Positions 1-6,608 of a stretch of 8,083 nt of DNA are shown one piece after another. How positions within the stretch are numbered: the first letter of the stretch is position 1; every line of letters begins with the position of its first letter. This DNA comes from Udaeobacter sp046731855 (GTDB taxonomy: Bacteria; Verrucomicrobiota; Verrucomicrobiia; Chthoniobacterales; UBA10450), in NCBI GenBank assembly GCA_046731855.1, contig JBKPLX010000111.1:1-8083 (forward strand). The letters run 5' to 3'. A program made the position numbers and the translations under genes. The notes beneath the pieces are model-generated. The model searched no databases. It worked only from the letters and a program-made list of their open reading frames with translations, and had not been told where the DNA came from.

Positions 1-16
1 GATTTCATATTTCAAA

Positions 17-102
17 TGGTAGGGCGCTATGCCAGTCCGGCTCGGACCCGCCGGGGGCGCTGGCTTTCATTCGACGGACGGCTCGGCGAGCCATCCCTAC
101 CA
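17..102. repeat. Palindromic intergenic element with GGTAGGG/CCCTACC ends
   Basis: An 8-bp perfect terminal inverted repeat, TGGTAGGG (17-24) and CCCTACCA (95-102), encloses nested stems: GCCAG (31-35) with CTGGC (60-64), inside it TCCG-GCT-CGGA (36-46), and GGCTC-GGC-GAGCC (80-92). The folded form would be multi-branched. It sits 2 bp beyond the stop codon of the fatty-acid oxidation gene, in that gene's 3' flank. A shorter element with nearly the same ends lies at 2260-2309. I infer a REP/MITE-like dispersed element. It has no T-tract, so a simple intrinsic terminator is unlikely. Positions 1-16 hold nothing I recognise. Confidence 0.6.
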
Positions 103-104
103 AA

Positions 105-2234
105 TTATGATTCATAAAATCTTGTTCCATCGCGGGCGTGCTCCTTCAATATCTCACAGGGCGAAAATTTCTCCTCGCTCTGCGCCAGCCTTTGCAGTTC
201 ATCGACGACTTTCTTGAGTCCGAAATGTTCCGCGAACCGTAATGGTCCACCTCGGAACGGCGCGAAACCGGTTCCCAGGATCATTCCGTAGTCCGCGTCC
301 TCCGGGGAATTAACAACCTTTTCCTCCACGCAGCGCGCGGCTTCGTTGACCATCAGGAAGATCAAGCGGTGCGCCAAGCCCTCTTCGTTCAGCCCCGAAA
401 GCCTTCGGGGAATGTCCGGCCCCTCGGTGCCCTCAGGCTCGCCGTGCAATGCGCGCCGCCACTGCGCGAGTGAGTCGTTAGGCGCCAGCATCTTGCCTTC
501 ATATTTGTAAAAACCAGCGCCCGTCTTGCGGCCAAGCATCTTGCCGTCGCGCAGCCAAAGCAAAACAGAGGAAACATAATCGCGCCGGCCGTACGCCTTT
601 TCCAGTGTGTTGCCAATATCAATTGTAATATCGACGCCGATTTCATCGATCAATCGCAGGGGCCCCATCGGCATGCCCCATTGCACGAGCGCATTGTCGA
701 TCTTCGCGGCATCGGCGCCGCCCTCAAAAAGCTCGGCGGCATCAAGCAAATACGGGAACAAAACGCGGTTGACCAGAAAACCCGGGCTGTCGTGCACAAT
801 TACCGGCAGTTTTCCAATTTGTCGCACAAAGCCGAGACTCCGATCGCGCGTGTCGTCTGACGTTTGTTTCGTAATCACGACTTCAACCAGTTTCATTCGG
901 CTGACTGGATTAAAAAAATGAAGCCCGATCACGTGCTCAGGTGAAACGGTCGTGTCGGCGAGCCGGCCGACCGGAAGGGCCGACGTATTTGTGGCAACAA
1001 TCGTTTTCGGACCGGCCTGCATGCCCAGCTCACGAAAGATCTCTTTCTTTACCTCGAACTTTTCCGAGGCAGCCTCGATGATGAATTGCACGTCCCGTAA
1101 TTCCATCGGCGCAGTGGAAGCCACAATTCGCGCGCGGCCTGCTTGTGCTTTCTCCTCGGTCATCAAACCGCGCTTTACAGCATCGGCGTAGACTTTCTCG
1201 ATGTTGGCGAGGCCGCGATCGACCTGCTCACGCGCGATGTCACGCAGAATAACCGTCACGCCGCGCGAGCTAAGCCATTGCGCAATGCCCGAGCCCATTA
1301 CCCCCGCGCCTATCACTGCGGCGTGCACTACTTTCTCCGTCGCCGCTTTCGAAGTTCCTTTCTTGTACTTCTCGGCGAGGAAGAAATTGCGAATCAAGTT
1401 TTGGGTCGATTCCGATTTGCCAAGGTCGACAATGGCATCCAGTTCCATCCGCAGCGATTCATCTGGCGAAATCGACAGCGTCTTGCTGATGATTTCCAAG
1501 GCACGTTCTGGTGCGGCGTTTCCGTGTTGTTTTGGCACGCGGAGCTCCTCCGACACAGGGTTCGCGGGAGCTCGCCCCTCCAGTTTGCGTTTTCCGTCGC
1601 GCAACTTTTTCCGCGCGAGCTCGAGAAGCTTGTCGCGCGAAGCGACCGCATCGACCAAGCCCAGCGTCCTGGCTTCCTCTGCTGAATAAAGTTTCCCTTT
1701 TGCAATCACTTCAGCGGCTTTCTCAACCCCAATCAACCGCGGCAGGCGCGTGCAACCGCCCCAGGCGGGAATAAGGCCCAGCGTCGTCTCGGGAAGTCCG
1801 ATCCGCGTCGCCGGATCATCCGAAGCGATCCGATAGTCGCACGCGAGGGTCACTTCGTAGCCGCCACCGGCGGATGCGCCGTGGATTGCGGCCACAGTCG
1901 GAATTTTCAATTCTGCCAGCCGATTCAAAACCCGTTGCCCATTAGCGATGAAGGCGCGCATGTGGCCGCTTTGCGCTTGTTGCAGCAGGGTTTTTAAATC
2001 GGCCCCTGCCACGAAAATAGATTTTTTCGCCGACGCTACGATCAGGCCACGCAACGAACCATCATTCTCAACAGCGTCGAGATGTTCGTTCAACTCGTCG
2101 AGCGTAGCTGCGTCGAAGATGTTCGCCCCAGATTCGGGACGATCAAAGACCAGCAAGCAAACATGATCGTCGCCGATCTCGCGCCGGATCATTGGACCTG
2201 TAGCAACCGCAGGCATCAGGTTCATATTGGCCAT
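105..2234 (-). CDS. fadJ: Bifunctional enoyl-CoA hydratase / 3-hydroxyacyl-CoA dehydrogenase (fatty-acid oxidation complex alpha subunit)
   Basis: This 709-residue cytoplasmic enzyme should hydrate trans-2-enoyl-CoA and oxidise the resulting L-3-hydroxyacyl-CoA with NAD+ in fatty-acid beta-oxidation. The N-terminal crotonase domain (about 15-200) has the oxyanion-hole segment FVAGADL (74-80) and both catalytic glutamates, E127 in GGGYE and E149 in GLPET, matching E119/E139 of E. coli FadB. The Rossmann domain starts about residue 303 with GAGVMGSG (309-316). The dehydrogenase dyad is H439 in HFFNPV and E451 in LVEVV, with the FadB spacing. The C-terminal 3HCDH domain ends with the typical FRGGPLRFAEHFG. 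Length matches FadJ (714) and FadB (729). I chose the ATG at 2234; a second in-frame ATG lies at 2225. The frame stays open to 2810, but that part is antisense to mgtE and resembles nothing. The ribosome site is weak. No thiolase partner is visible; it could lie beyond the left edge. FadJ versus FadB cannot be separated firmly from sequence alone. Confidence 0.95.
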   Translation of the reverse strand: MANMNLMPAVATGPMIRREIGDDHVCLLVFDRPESGANIFDAATLDELNEHLDAVENDGSLRGLIVASAKKSIFVAGADLKTLLQQAQSGHMRAFIANGQRVLNRLAELKIPTVAAIHGASAGGGYEVTLACDYRIASDDPATRIGLPETTLGLIPAWGGCTRLPRLIGVEKAAEVIAKGKLYSAEEARTLGLVDAVASRDKLLELARKKLRDGKRKLEGRAPANPVSEELRVPKQHGNAAPERALEIISKTLSISPDESLRMELDAIVDLGKSESTQNLIRNFFLAEKYKKGTSKAATEKVVHAAVIGAGVMGSGIAQWLSSRGVTVILRDIAREQVDRGLANIEKVYADAVKRGLMTEEKAQAGRARIVASTAPMELRDVQFIIEAASEKFEVKKEIFRELGMQAGPKTIVATNTSALPVGRLADTTVSPEHVIGLHFFNPVSRMKLVEVVITKQTSDDTRDRSLGFVRQIGKLPVIVHDSPGFLVNRVLFPYLLDAAELFEGGADAAKIDNALVQWGMPMGPLRLIDEIGVDITIDIGNTLEKAYGRRDYVSSVLLWLRDGKMLGRKTGAGFYKYEGKMLAPNDSLAQWRRALHGEPEGTEGPDIPRRLSGLNEEGLAHRLIFLMVNEAARCVEEKVVNSPEDADYGMILGTGFAPFRGGPLRFAEHFGLKKVVDELQRLAQSEEKFSPCEILKEHARDGTRFYES

Positions 2235-2357
2235 TTTCTCGCAAATTCCAAGCGGAGAAGGTAGGGTCGGCACGCCGCGCCAACCGGCGCCGCAGCGCGG
2301 CATCCTACCGGTTCGAGCGCCGTTGCTTTGAGCGAGCGCGAGTGTTAGAAACGCGAC
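2235..2357. promoter_or_regulatory. Divergent spacer between fadJ and mgtE
   Basis: This 123-bp region must carry the start signals for both divergent genes. About 40% is taken up by a palindromic element (2260-2309), which leaves 25 bp on the fadJ side and 48 bp on the mgtE side. On the mgtE side a weak sigma70-like pair can be drawn, TTGCTT (2323-2328) and TAGAAA (2346-2351) with a 17-bp spacer. It would start transcription at or next to the GTG codon and is speculative. I see no long leader or structure resembling an M-box Mg2+ riboswitch, and the room before mgtE is too small for one. Confidence 0.35.
2260..2309. repeat. Palindromic intergenic element, short form, GGTAGG/CCTACC ends
   Basis: Terminal inverted repeat GGTAGG (2260-2265) and CCTACC (2304-2309) encloses a perfect 7-bp stem, GCCGCGC (2274-2280) with GCGCGGC (2295-2301), capped by a GC-rich loop that contains the self-complementary CGGCGCCG. 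The ends closely match the element at 17-102 (GGTAGGG at the left, ATCCCTACC or ATCCTACC at the right), while the interior differs, so the two look like members of one family. It would lie in the 5' untranslated region of fadJ if that gene's promoter is further upstream. Confidence 0.6.
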
Positions 2358-3755
2358 GTGGTCGGTAATCTTCTCGCACCAGAAATCAAAAGTCTGATCG
2401 ACGCCCGAAATTTCGGCGCGCTGCGGGAGCTGTTTCGCGAGTGGCCCCCGGCCGATGTGGCCGAAGTAATCCTCGATCTTCCCGAAGACGAACAGGTGAT
2501 CATCTTTCGCGTCCTTCCAGCAGCGCTCGCGGCGGACGTCTTCGAATACATCGGGATCGAAGAACAGCAGAAATTGTTGCGGGCGATGGCACACGAGCAG
2601 GTTGTTGCCATTCTGAATGAGATGTCGCCGGACGATCGCACGGCGCTGCTGGAGGAATTGCCAAGCGCCGCGGCGCGCCAATTGATCCGTCTCCTCACGC
2701 CCGAGGAACGCCACGTGGCGACAGCGCTGCTCGGTTATCCAGAAGACAGCGTTGGGCGTTTGATGACGCCGGATTTTATCCAGGTGAAGGAGGATTGGAC
2801 GGTGCAACACGTGCTCGACTATGTGCGCCAGTACGGCCGCGACAGCGAGACACTAAACTTTGTTTATGTCGTGGATGACCGCGGCAAATTGATCGATGAC
2901 GTGCGGATGCGTGAGTTCCTGCTCCGGCCGCTCACAGCGAAGGTAAGCGACATTCGCGATCAAAGCTTCGTGGCGTTGAACGTGACCGATTCGCAACAGG
3001 ACGCGCTGAATGTTTTCCGCAAGTACGATCGCGCCGCGTTGCCAGTAGTCGATTCAAGCGGCGTGCTGGTCGGGATCGTCACAGCCGACGACATGCTCGA
3101 CGTTGCTGAGAAAGAGGCAACCGAGGACATCCAAAAATTCGGCGGTATGGAGGCTTTGGAAGAACCTTACATGCGCATCCCGGTCTGGCGCATGGTGCGT
3201 AAGCGCGCGGGCTGGCTCGTGATTTTGTTTCTCGGAGAAATGCTGACCGCGACTGCAATGGCAAATTATCAGGAGGAACTGGCAAAAGCGCTCGTGCTCG
3301 CGTTGTTCTTACCGCTCATCATCTCAAGCGGGGGAAATTCTGGCTCGCAAGCTTCCACTTTAATGATTCGCGCCATGGCGCTGGGCGAAGTAACCCTGCG
3401 CGACTGGTGGCGAGTGATGGGTCGCGAAGTGCAGGCTGGGCTTTCGCTAGGCGTTATCCTCGGGGTAATTGGTATCATACGCGTAGGGGCATGGGCAATT
3501 ATTGGGGAACAATATTTGCATCACCAGCCGTACGGTGCGCATTGGCCCCTCGTCGCGCTGACGGTTGGGATCGCCCTTGTCGGCGTCGTGCTTTGGGGAA
3601 CGCTTTCCGGGTCCATGCTTCCGTTCCTTCTGCGCAGAGTCGGCGCCGACCCTGCAACATCGTCTGCGCCTTTTGTCGCCACGCTTGTCGATGTGACCGG
3701 CTTAATCATTTATTTCAGCATCGCCCTTGTCATCATGCGCGGCGCCATGCTGTAG
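2358..3755 (+). CDS. mgtE: MgtE-family magnesium transporter/channel
   Basis: A 465-residue inner-membrane protein for Mg2+ uptake, gated by cytosolic Mg2+. The order is that of full-length MgtE: an N-terminal helical domain (about 8-125, with the WPPADVAEVILDLPEDEQ-type start), two CBS domains (about 135-190 and 195-250), a connecting plug helix, and five membrane helices (about 284-303, 310-325, 358-380, 396-425, 438-460). The pore region carries GGNSGSQ (325-331), and D445 in TLVDVTG corresponds to the Mg2+-site aspartate of the last helix (D432 in Thermus MgtE). Length is normal. The start is a GTG: an in-frame TAG lies only 12 bp upstream, and the next ATG would cut into the N domain. 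No good Shine-Dalgarno is present. The stop TAG lies within the left end of the palindromic element that follows. The gene heads a same-strand group with a Pit accessory protein and a phosphate transporter. Confidence 0.95.
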   Translation: MVGNLLAPEIKSLIDARNFGALRELFREWPPADVAEVILDLPEDEQVIIFRVLPAALAADVFEYIGIEEQQKLLRAMAHEQVVAILNEMSPDDRTALLEELPSAAARQLIRLLTPEERHVATALLGYPEDSVGRLMTPDFIQVKEDWTVQHVLDYVRQYGRDSETLNFVYVVDDRGKLIDDVRMREFLLRPLTAKVSDIRDQSFVALNVTDSQQDALNVFRKYDRAALPVVDSSGVLVGIVTADDMLDVAEKEATEDIQKFGGMEALEEPYMRIPVWRMVRKRAGWLVILFLGEMLTATAMANYQEELAKALVLALFLPLIISSGGNSGSQASTLMIRAMALGEVTLRDWWRVMGREVQAGLSLGVILGVIGIIRVGAWAIIGEQYLHHQPYGAHWPLVALTVGIALVGVVLWGTLSGSMLPFLLRRVGADPATSSAPFVATLVDVTGLIIYFSIALVIMRGAML

Positions 3756-3823
3756 CCACGGTCGCTGACCGCGGCAGCGTGTGGCGAGCTCTGGGATTGC
3801 CGAGGGCGACGCGCTCGGCTACA
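3751..3823. repeat. Palindromic intergenic element with TGTAGCC/GGCTACA ends
   Basis: A 7-bp perfect terminal inverted repeat, TGTAGCC (3751-3757) and GGCTACA (3817-3823), encloses two hairpins. One is centred on CGGTC-GCT-GACCG (3759-3771), extendable by two pairs across one mismatch. The other is GCCGAG (3799-3804) with CTCGGC (3814-3819). The element begins inside mgtE: its TAG provides the stop codon. It fills nearly all of the 81-bp gap to the next gene. The end sequence differs from that of the 17-102 and 2260-2309 elements, so it is a second family. It could stabilise or attenuate the polycistronic message, but that is inference. Confidence 0.6.
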
Positions 3824-3836
3824 AAACAAGTGAGCT

Positions 3837-4475
3837 ATGTTGTCGATCCAGAAAATCTTTGGGCACGACGAAAAGTTTTACGATCTGCTGGAGAAGAGCG
3901 CGGAAGAGGCAGACGCGAGTGTGCATCATTTGATCGCACTGTTGGAACGGCTCGAGCAACACGAGTCGCCACAGAGCCTGGAACAATTCATTCTCAGTCG
4001 GCGCAAGGACAAGGAGATCACACAAGAACTGACCGAACAACTTTGCAAAGTCTTCATCACACCTTTTGAGCGCGAAGATATTCAGGCGCTGGCCGGCGCG
4101 CTGTACAAAATTCCGAAGACAGTCGAGAAAATCGGCGAGCGCGTTTTGATTTGTCCGGAGGACTTGCATGGGCGCGATTTTCGCAAGCAGGTCGAGCTTC
4201 TCGATCAAGCGGCGGAAACAGTGGTGGCGATGGTAAAACAATTACGCAAAGGAACCGATGCTGCGACCGCGCGCGAGATGAACGCGAAACTCCAGTCGAT
4301 CGAGGGCGAGGCCGACAAACTCGAACTCGATCTTTTACGCGATCTTTACCAGGGCGATTATAAAGCGAAGCAAGTGATTTTTCTGCGCGATCTGTTCGCA
4401 TTGATCGAAAAGGTCATCGACCGTTGCCGGGACGCGGGAAACATCATCCTTGAAGTGGCGCTGAAGTATTCGTAG
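3837..4475 (+). CDS. DUF47 family PhoU-like Pit accessory protein
   Basis: A 212-residue soluble all-helical protein of the DUF47 (PhoU-like, YkaA-type) family. Members usually lie next to PiT phosphate transporters and are thought to act as their regulators or partners. No signal peptide or membrane segment is seen. Family marks are FITPFEREDI (73-82), and the two PhoU-type metal-binding ExxxD repeats: E156-D160 in SIEGEAD and E191-D195 in IEKVIDRCRDAGNIIL, one in each half of the repeated helical fold. Length is typical (about 205-215). The ATG at 3837 fits the family start (MLSI..KIFGHDEKFYDLLE); the upstream AGTGAG is a poor ribosome site. The gene lies 18 bp before pit and in the same reading frame, separated by one TAG. 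The biochemical role is not established; the family assignment is firm. Confidence 0.92.
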   Translation: MLSIQKIFGHDEKFYDLLEKSAEEADASVHHLIALLERLEQHESPQSLEQFILSRRKDKEITQELTEQLCKVFITPFEREDIQALAGALYKIPKTVEKIGERVLICPEDLHGRDFRKQVELLDQAAETVVAMVKQLRKGTDAATAREMNAKLQSIEGEADKLELDLLRDLYQGDYKAKQVIFLRDLFALIEKVIDRCRDAGNIILEVALKYS

Positions 4476-4493
4476 CTCGCTCTTACCGCGGCT

Positions 4494-5531
4494 ATGTTTA
4501 CGTTTCTCATCGTCGTAGTCGCAGCGATCATCTTCGAATACAGCAATGGCTTTCATGACGCCGCCAATGCGATTGCGACTGTCGTTTCGACAAAAGTTCT
4601 CACACCGCGTCAGGCTATCGCGATGGCAGGGTTTTTTAATCTCACCGGCGCGCTGCTCGGCGGTGCAGTGGCATCGACGATCGGTAAAGGTCTGGTGGAC
4701 ACGAACGTTGTCACAATGCCCACAGTGCTTGCCGCCGTCGTCGCGGCGTTTGCGTGGAACATCACCACATGGTGGTTCGGTTTGCCTTCGAGCTCGAGTC
4801 ACGCGCTTATCGGCGGACTATGCGGGGCAGCGCTTGCCACGGCGCGCGGCGATTGGTCAGTCATAAAATGGAACGCCGGCATATGGCCGAAAGTCGTTGT
4901 GCCGATGATCACGTCGCCGCTTGCCGGATTTATTTTTGGCGGACTACTGATGTTTTTGCTTTTCGCAGCGCTTCATCGCTTCACGCCGCACTTCGTCAAC
5001 ACGCTGTTTGGCAAGCTGCAAATTTTTAGCGCAGCGTGGATGGCACATAGTCATGGATCGAATGACGCGCAAAAGACAATGGGTATCATTGCACTCGCGC
5101 TTTTTACCGGCACCAACGCTGGCAGCTTCGATCACCTGCCCGGCGGGTTGGCTTTTCTAAAAACTCCAACCTTCACATTACCCACATGGGTAATCGTTTT
5201 ATGCGCGTTGACGATGGCCGTTGGAACAGCCGCCGGTGGCTGGCGAATCATTCGCACGCTCGGCCATCGCATGGTCAAGTTACAACCGGTGAACGGCTTC
5301 GCTGCAGAAACCACCGCTGCAGTGATTATTCAAGCCGCCAGTTACTACGGCATTCCGCTTTCAACAACACACGTAATCACAACGTCGATCATGGGCGTAG
5401 GCGCAGTAAAACGTTTCAGCGGAATGCGATGGACCGTCGTCGAGCGCATCATCTGGGCATGGGTTTTTACGCTGCCTGCCAGCGGCCTGATCGGTTACGC
5501 GCTGGAGCGCGTTGCAACTGCGATGCTCTAA
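4494..5531 (+). CDS. pit: PiT-family inorganic phosphate (metal-phosphate) transporter
   Basis: A 345-residue inner-membrane transporter for low-affinity phosphate uptake. PiT proteins of the PitA type carry neutral metal-phosphate (for example MgHPO4) with H+. Both halves of the inverted duplication carry the signature: GFHDAANAIAT (19-29) near the N-terminus and GSNDAQKTMG (188-197) in the middle. The partner motifs GLPSSSSHALIGG (96-108) and GIPLSTTHVITTSIMGVGA (286-304) are also present. About ten hydrophobic segments span the protein. The length fits the compact bacterial/archaeal PiT form rather than E. coli PitA (499). The ATG at 4494 puts the first helix at the extreme N-terminus, as usual. 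There is no visible Shine-Dalgarno, so translation may depend on coupling to the DUF47 gene 18 bp upstream. A 6-bp hairpin spans the stop codon. Confidence 0.95.
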   Translation: MFTFLIVVVAAIIFEYSNGFHDAANAIATVVSTKVLTPRQAIAMAGFFNLTGALLGGAVASTIGKGLVDTNVVTMPTVLAAVVAAFAWNITTWWFGLPSSSSHALIGGLCGAALATARGDWSVIKWNAGIWPKVVVPMITSPLAGFIFGGLLMFLLFAALHRFTPHFVNTLFGKLQIFSAAWMAHSHGSNDAQKTMGIIALALFTGTNAGSFDHLPGGLAFLKTPTFTLPTWVIVLCALTMAVGTAAGGWRIIRTLGHRMVKLQPVNGFAAETTAAVIIQAASYYGIPLSTTHVITTSIMGVGAVKRFSGMRWTVVERIIWAWVFTLPASGLIGYALERVATAML

Positions 5532-5611
5532 CGAGAGCAAGAGGAGCGACGGCCAACGAGAGCAAGCGTCGAGTGAAACAAAGAGAGCTTTGTCAGGGTC
5601 GAAGGCGTCGA
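5524..5611. other. Convergent 3' spacer with small hairpins and a direct repeat
   Basis: This spacer separates the converging pit and peptidase genes. A perfect hairpin, TGCTCT-AACG-AGAGCA (5524-5539), covers the pit stop codon. The 12-mer AACGAGAGCAAG occurs twice, at 5530-5541 and 5555-5566, with a 25-bp period. A third hairpin at the right end, GTCGA-AGGCG-TCGAC (5598-5612), runs into the peptidase stop codon. Beyond these I see no gene. Confidence 0.5.
5578..5593. terminator. Possible weak bidirectional terminator hairpin
   Basis: A perfect 6-bp stem ACAAAG (5578-5583) with CTTTGT (5588-5593) and a 4-nt loop lies midway between two convergent stop codons. Read on the minus strand it is followed by a short T-rich stretch (TTTC). 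The plus side has no T-tract. Position supports a termination role; the stem is short and AT-rich, so this is a low-confidence call. Confidence 0.3.
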
Positions 5612-6607
5612 CTACAATTTATCCAGACCTTCGATCACTTTTTCCATCCCGCTGACCACTAGCGCGAACCGGTCGTAATCGAGCTTGTCGGGCGTATCGT
5701 TCGCTGAATGATAGTACGGATAACGAAACGGCGCCGTGTCGGTGATCATGATGCCAGGGTAACCGTGCTTCCAGAACGACCATTGATCCGACCAACTGAC
5801 GCCGGGAATAAACCAGGGAAGCGCTGCGCCTTCGGATGGGATCTTTGCATGTTTGCGGAAGAGCGCGATGGCACGACGAAGGAGTGCCCGTGAATGAATG
5901 TTACTGACGAATCCAATAAAATTGCCAACCTTTGGATAAAAAGCACCCAGTGCTCGCGACGGATAGGTCTGCGAGTCCAGCGCGTCGGAAAAATATCCGA
6001 TCGTTTCGAGGCTGATCATCCCGGAGATTTTGTCACCGCGCGCTTTGCATCGTTCGGCGTAAACCTGGCTCCCCATTTCGCCCGATAAAAAATAAGGCGG
6101 CTCTTCGTTTACGAACGCGACGAAGCGCAACATGTGCGCTGTCTTTTTGCCGGCAAAGCGCCGCGCTAAAGCAAGTGTTGCAGCGACACCGCTGCCATTG
6201 TCGTTCGCTCCCGGCGAACCAAATACGGAATCGTAATGTGCACCGATTAGAAGAATCTCAGGACGAGCGCCAGGAATTTCGACTTCGATGTTGTGACAAG
6301 CCTGCCCACGCAGTTCATAACTGTCTCGCCGCGGATGAAGACCGGCGCGTGACAAAGAATCTTCGATGAAATCGGCCGCGGCATTCAGCTGCACGTAATG
6401 CCACATGTTTCGCTCGCCGATTTCGCCGGCAAGCTTTTGCACATCGGTCCGGAGCTCTTCGCGCAACGCAACCTCGTCAGACGAGAGCGGCGCTGCTTTC
6501 GAAATACTCTTCCCCGGCATTCTCATTCCAAACCACCAAAGCAGCGCAAAGATTGCAACGATTGCACTGGCGACTCGAAGAAAGCTGAGCAAAATGCGCC
6601 GCAACAT
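5612..6607 (-). CDS. Membrane-anchored M28-family zinc aminopeptidase-like protein
   Basis: A 331-residue protein with an N-terminal membrane anchor (about 5-26, after MLRR) and a metallopeptidase M28 domain predicted to face the periplasm. All co-catalytic zinc-site residues of the family can be placed: H124 in GAHYDS, bridging D136 in GANDNGSG, catalytic E168 and ligand E169 in NEEPP, an acidic ligand E201 in LETIGY, and H300 in YYHSANDTPD. M28 enzymes release N-terminal amino acids or act on related substrates (glutaminyl cyclases share the fold); the substrate here cannot be told. The ATG at 6607 gives a complete anchor. An AAGAAG about 13 bp upstream is a possible ribosome site. The start lies 1 bp after the stop of a putative micro-ORF, pointing to coupled translation with the ABC-exporter genes upstream. 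The TAG stop lies within TGTAGTCGAC, which resembles the end of the repeat at 3751. Confidence 0.9.
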   Translation of the reverse strand: MLRRILLSFLRVASAIVAIFALLWWFGMRMPGKSISKAAPLSSDEVALREELRTDVQKLAGEIGERNMWHYVQLNAAADFIEDSLSRAGLHPRRDSYELRGQACHNIEVEIPGARPEILLIGAHYDSVFGSPGANDNGSGVAATLALARRFAGKKTAHMLRFVAFVNEEPPYFLSGEMGSQVYAERCKARGDKISGMISLETIGYFSDALDSQTYPSRALGAFYPKVGNFIGFVSNIHSRALLRRAIALFRKHAKIPSEGAALPWFIPGVSWSDQWSFWKHGYPGIMITDTAPFRYPYYHSANDTPDKLDYDRFALVVSGMEKVIEGLDKL

Positions 6608-6608
6608 T

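Noticed and set aside
17..102. Cloverleaf-like fold resembling a tRNA
   Set aside because: No T-loop consensus, anticodon arm or acceptor/discriminator arrangement; the stems fit a palindromic repeat instead.
1143..1685. Plus-strand open frames of about 160-180 codons within the fadJ region
   Set aside because: They are antisense to conserved fadJ domains and show no recognisable family.
2308..2317. GGTTCGA, like a tRNA T-loop core
   Set aside because: No flanking T-stem or acceptor stem is present; chance match beside the repeat.
2310..2357. M-box or other Mg2+ riboswitch ahead of mgtE
   Set aside because: Only 48 bp remain between the repeat and the GTG, far less than an M-box needs, and none of its conserved structure is seen.
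2235..2810. N-terminal extension of the fadJ frame by 192 codons on the minus strand
   Set aside because: It is antisense to the start of mgtE, crosses a palindromic element and resembles no domain; the crotonase fold begins soon after the ATG at 2234.
3407..4069. Open frame of 220 codons on the plus strand
   Set aside because: It lies in another frame over the mgtE end, the repeat and the DUF47 start; the Arg/Ala-rich composition is that of a frame shadow.
4335..4802. Minus-strand open frame of 155 codons
   Set aside because: It is antisense to the DUF47 end and the pit start, with a Cys/Arg/Asp-rich composition typical of a shadow frame.
5530..5566. CRISPR-like direct repeat
   Set aside because: Only two 12-bp copies, one overlapping a stop codon, with no array.
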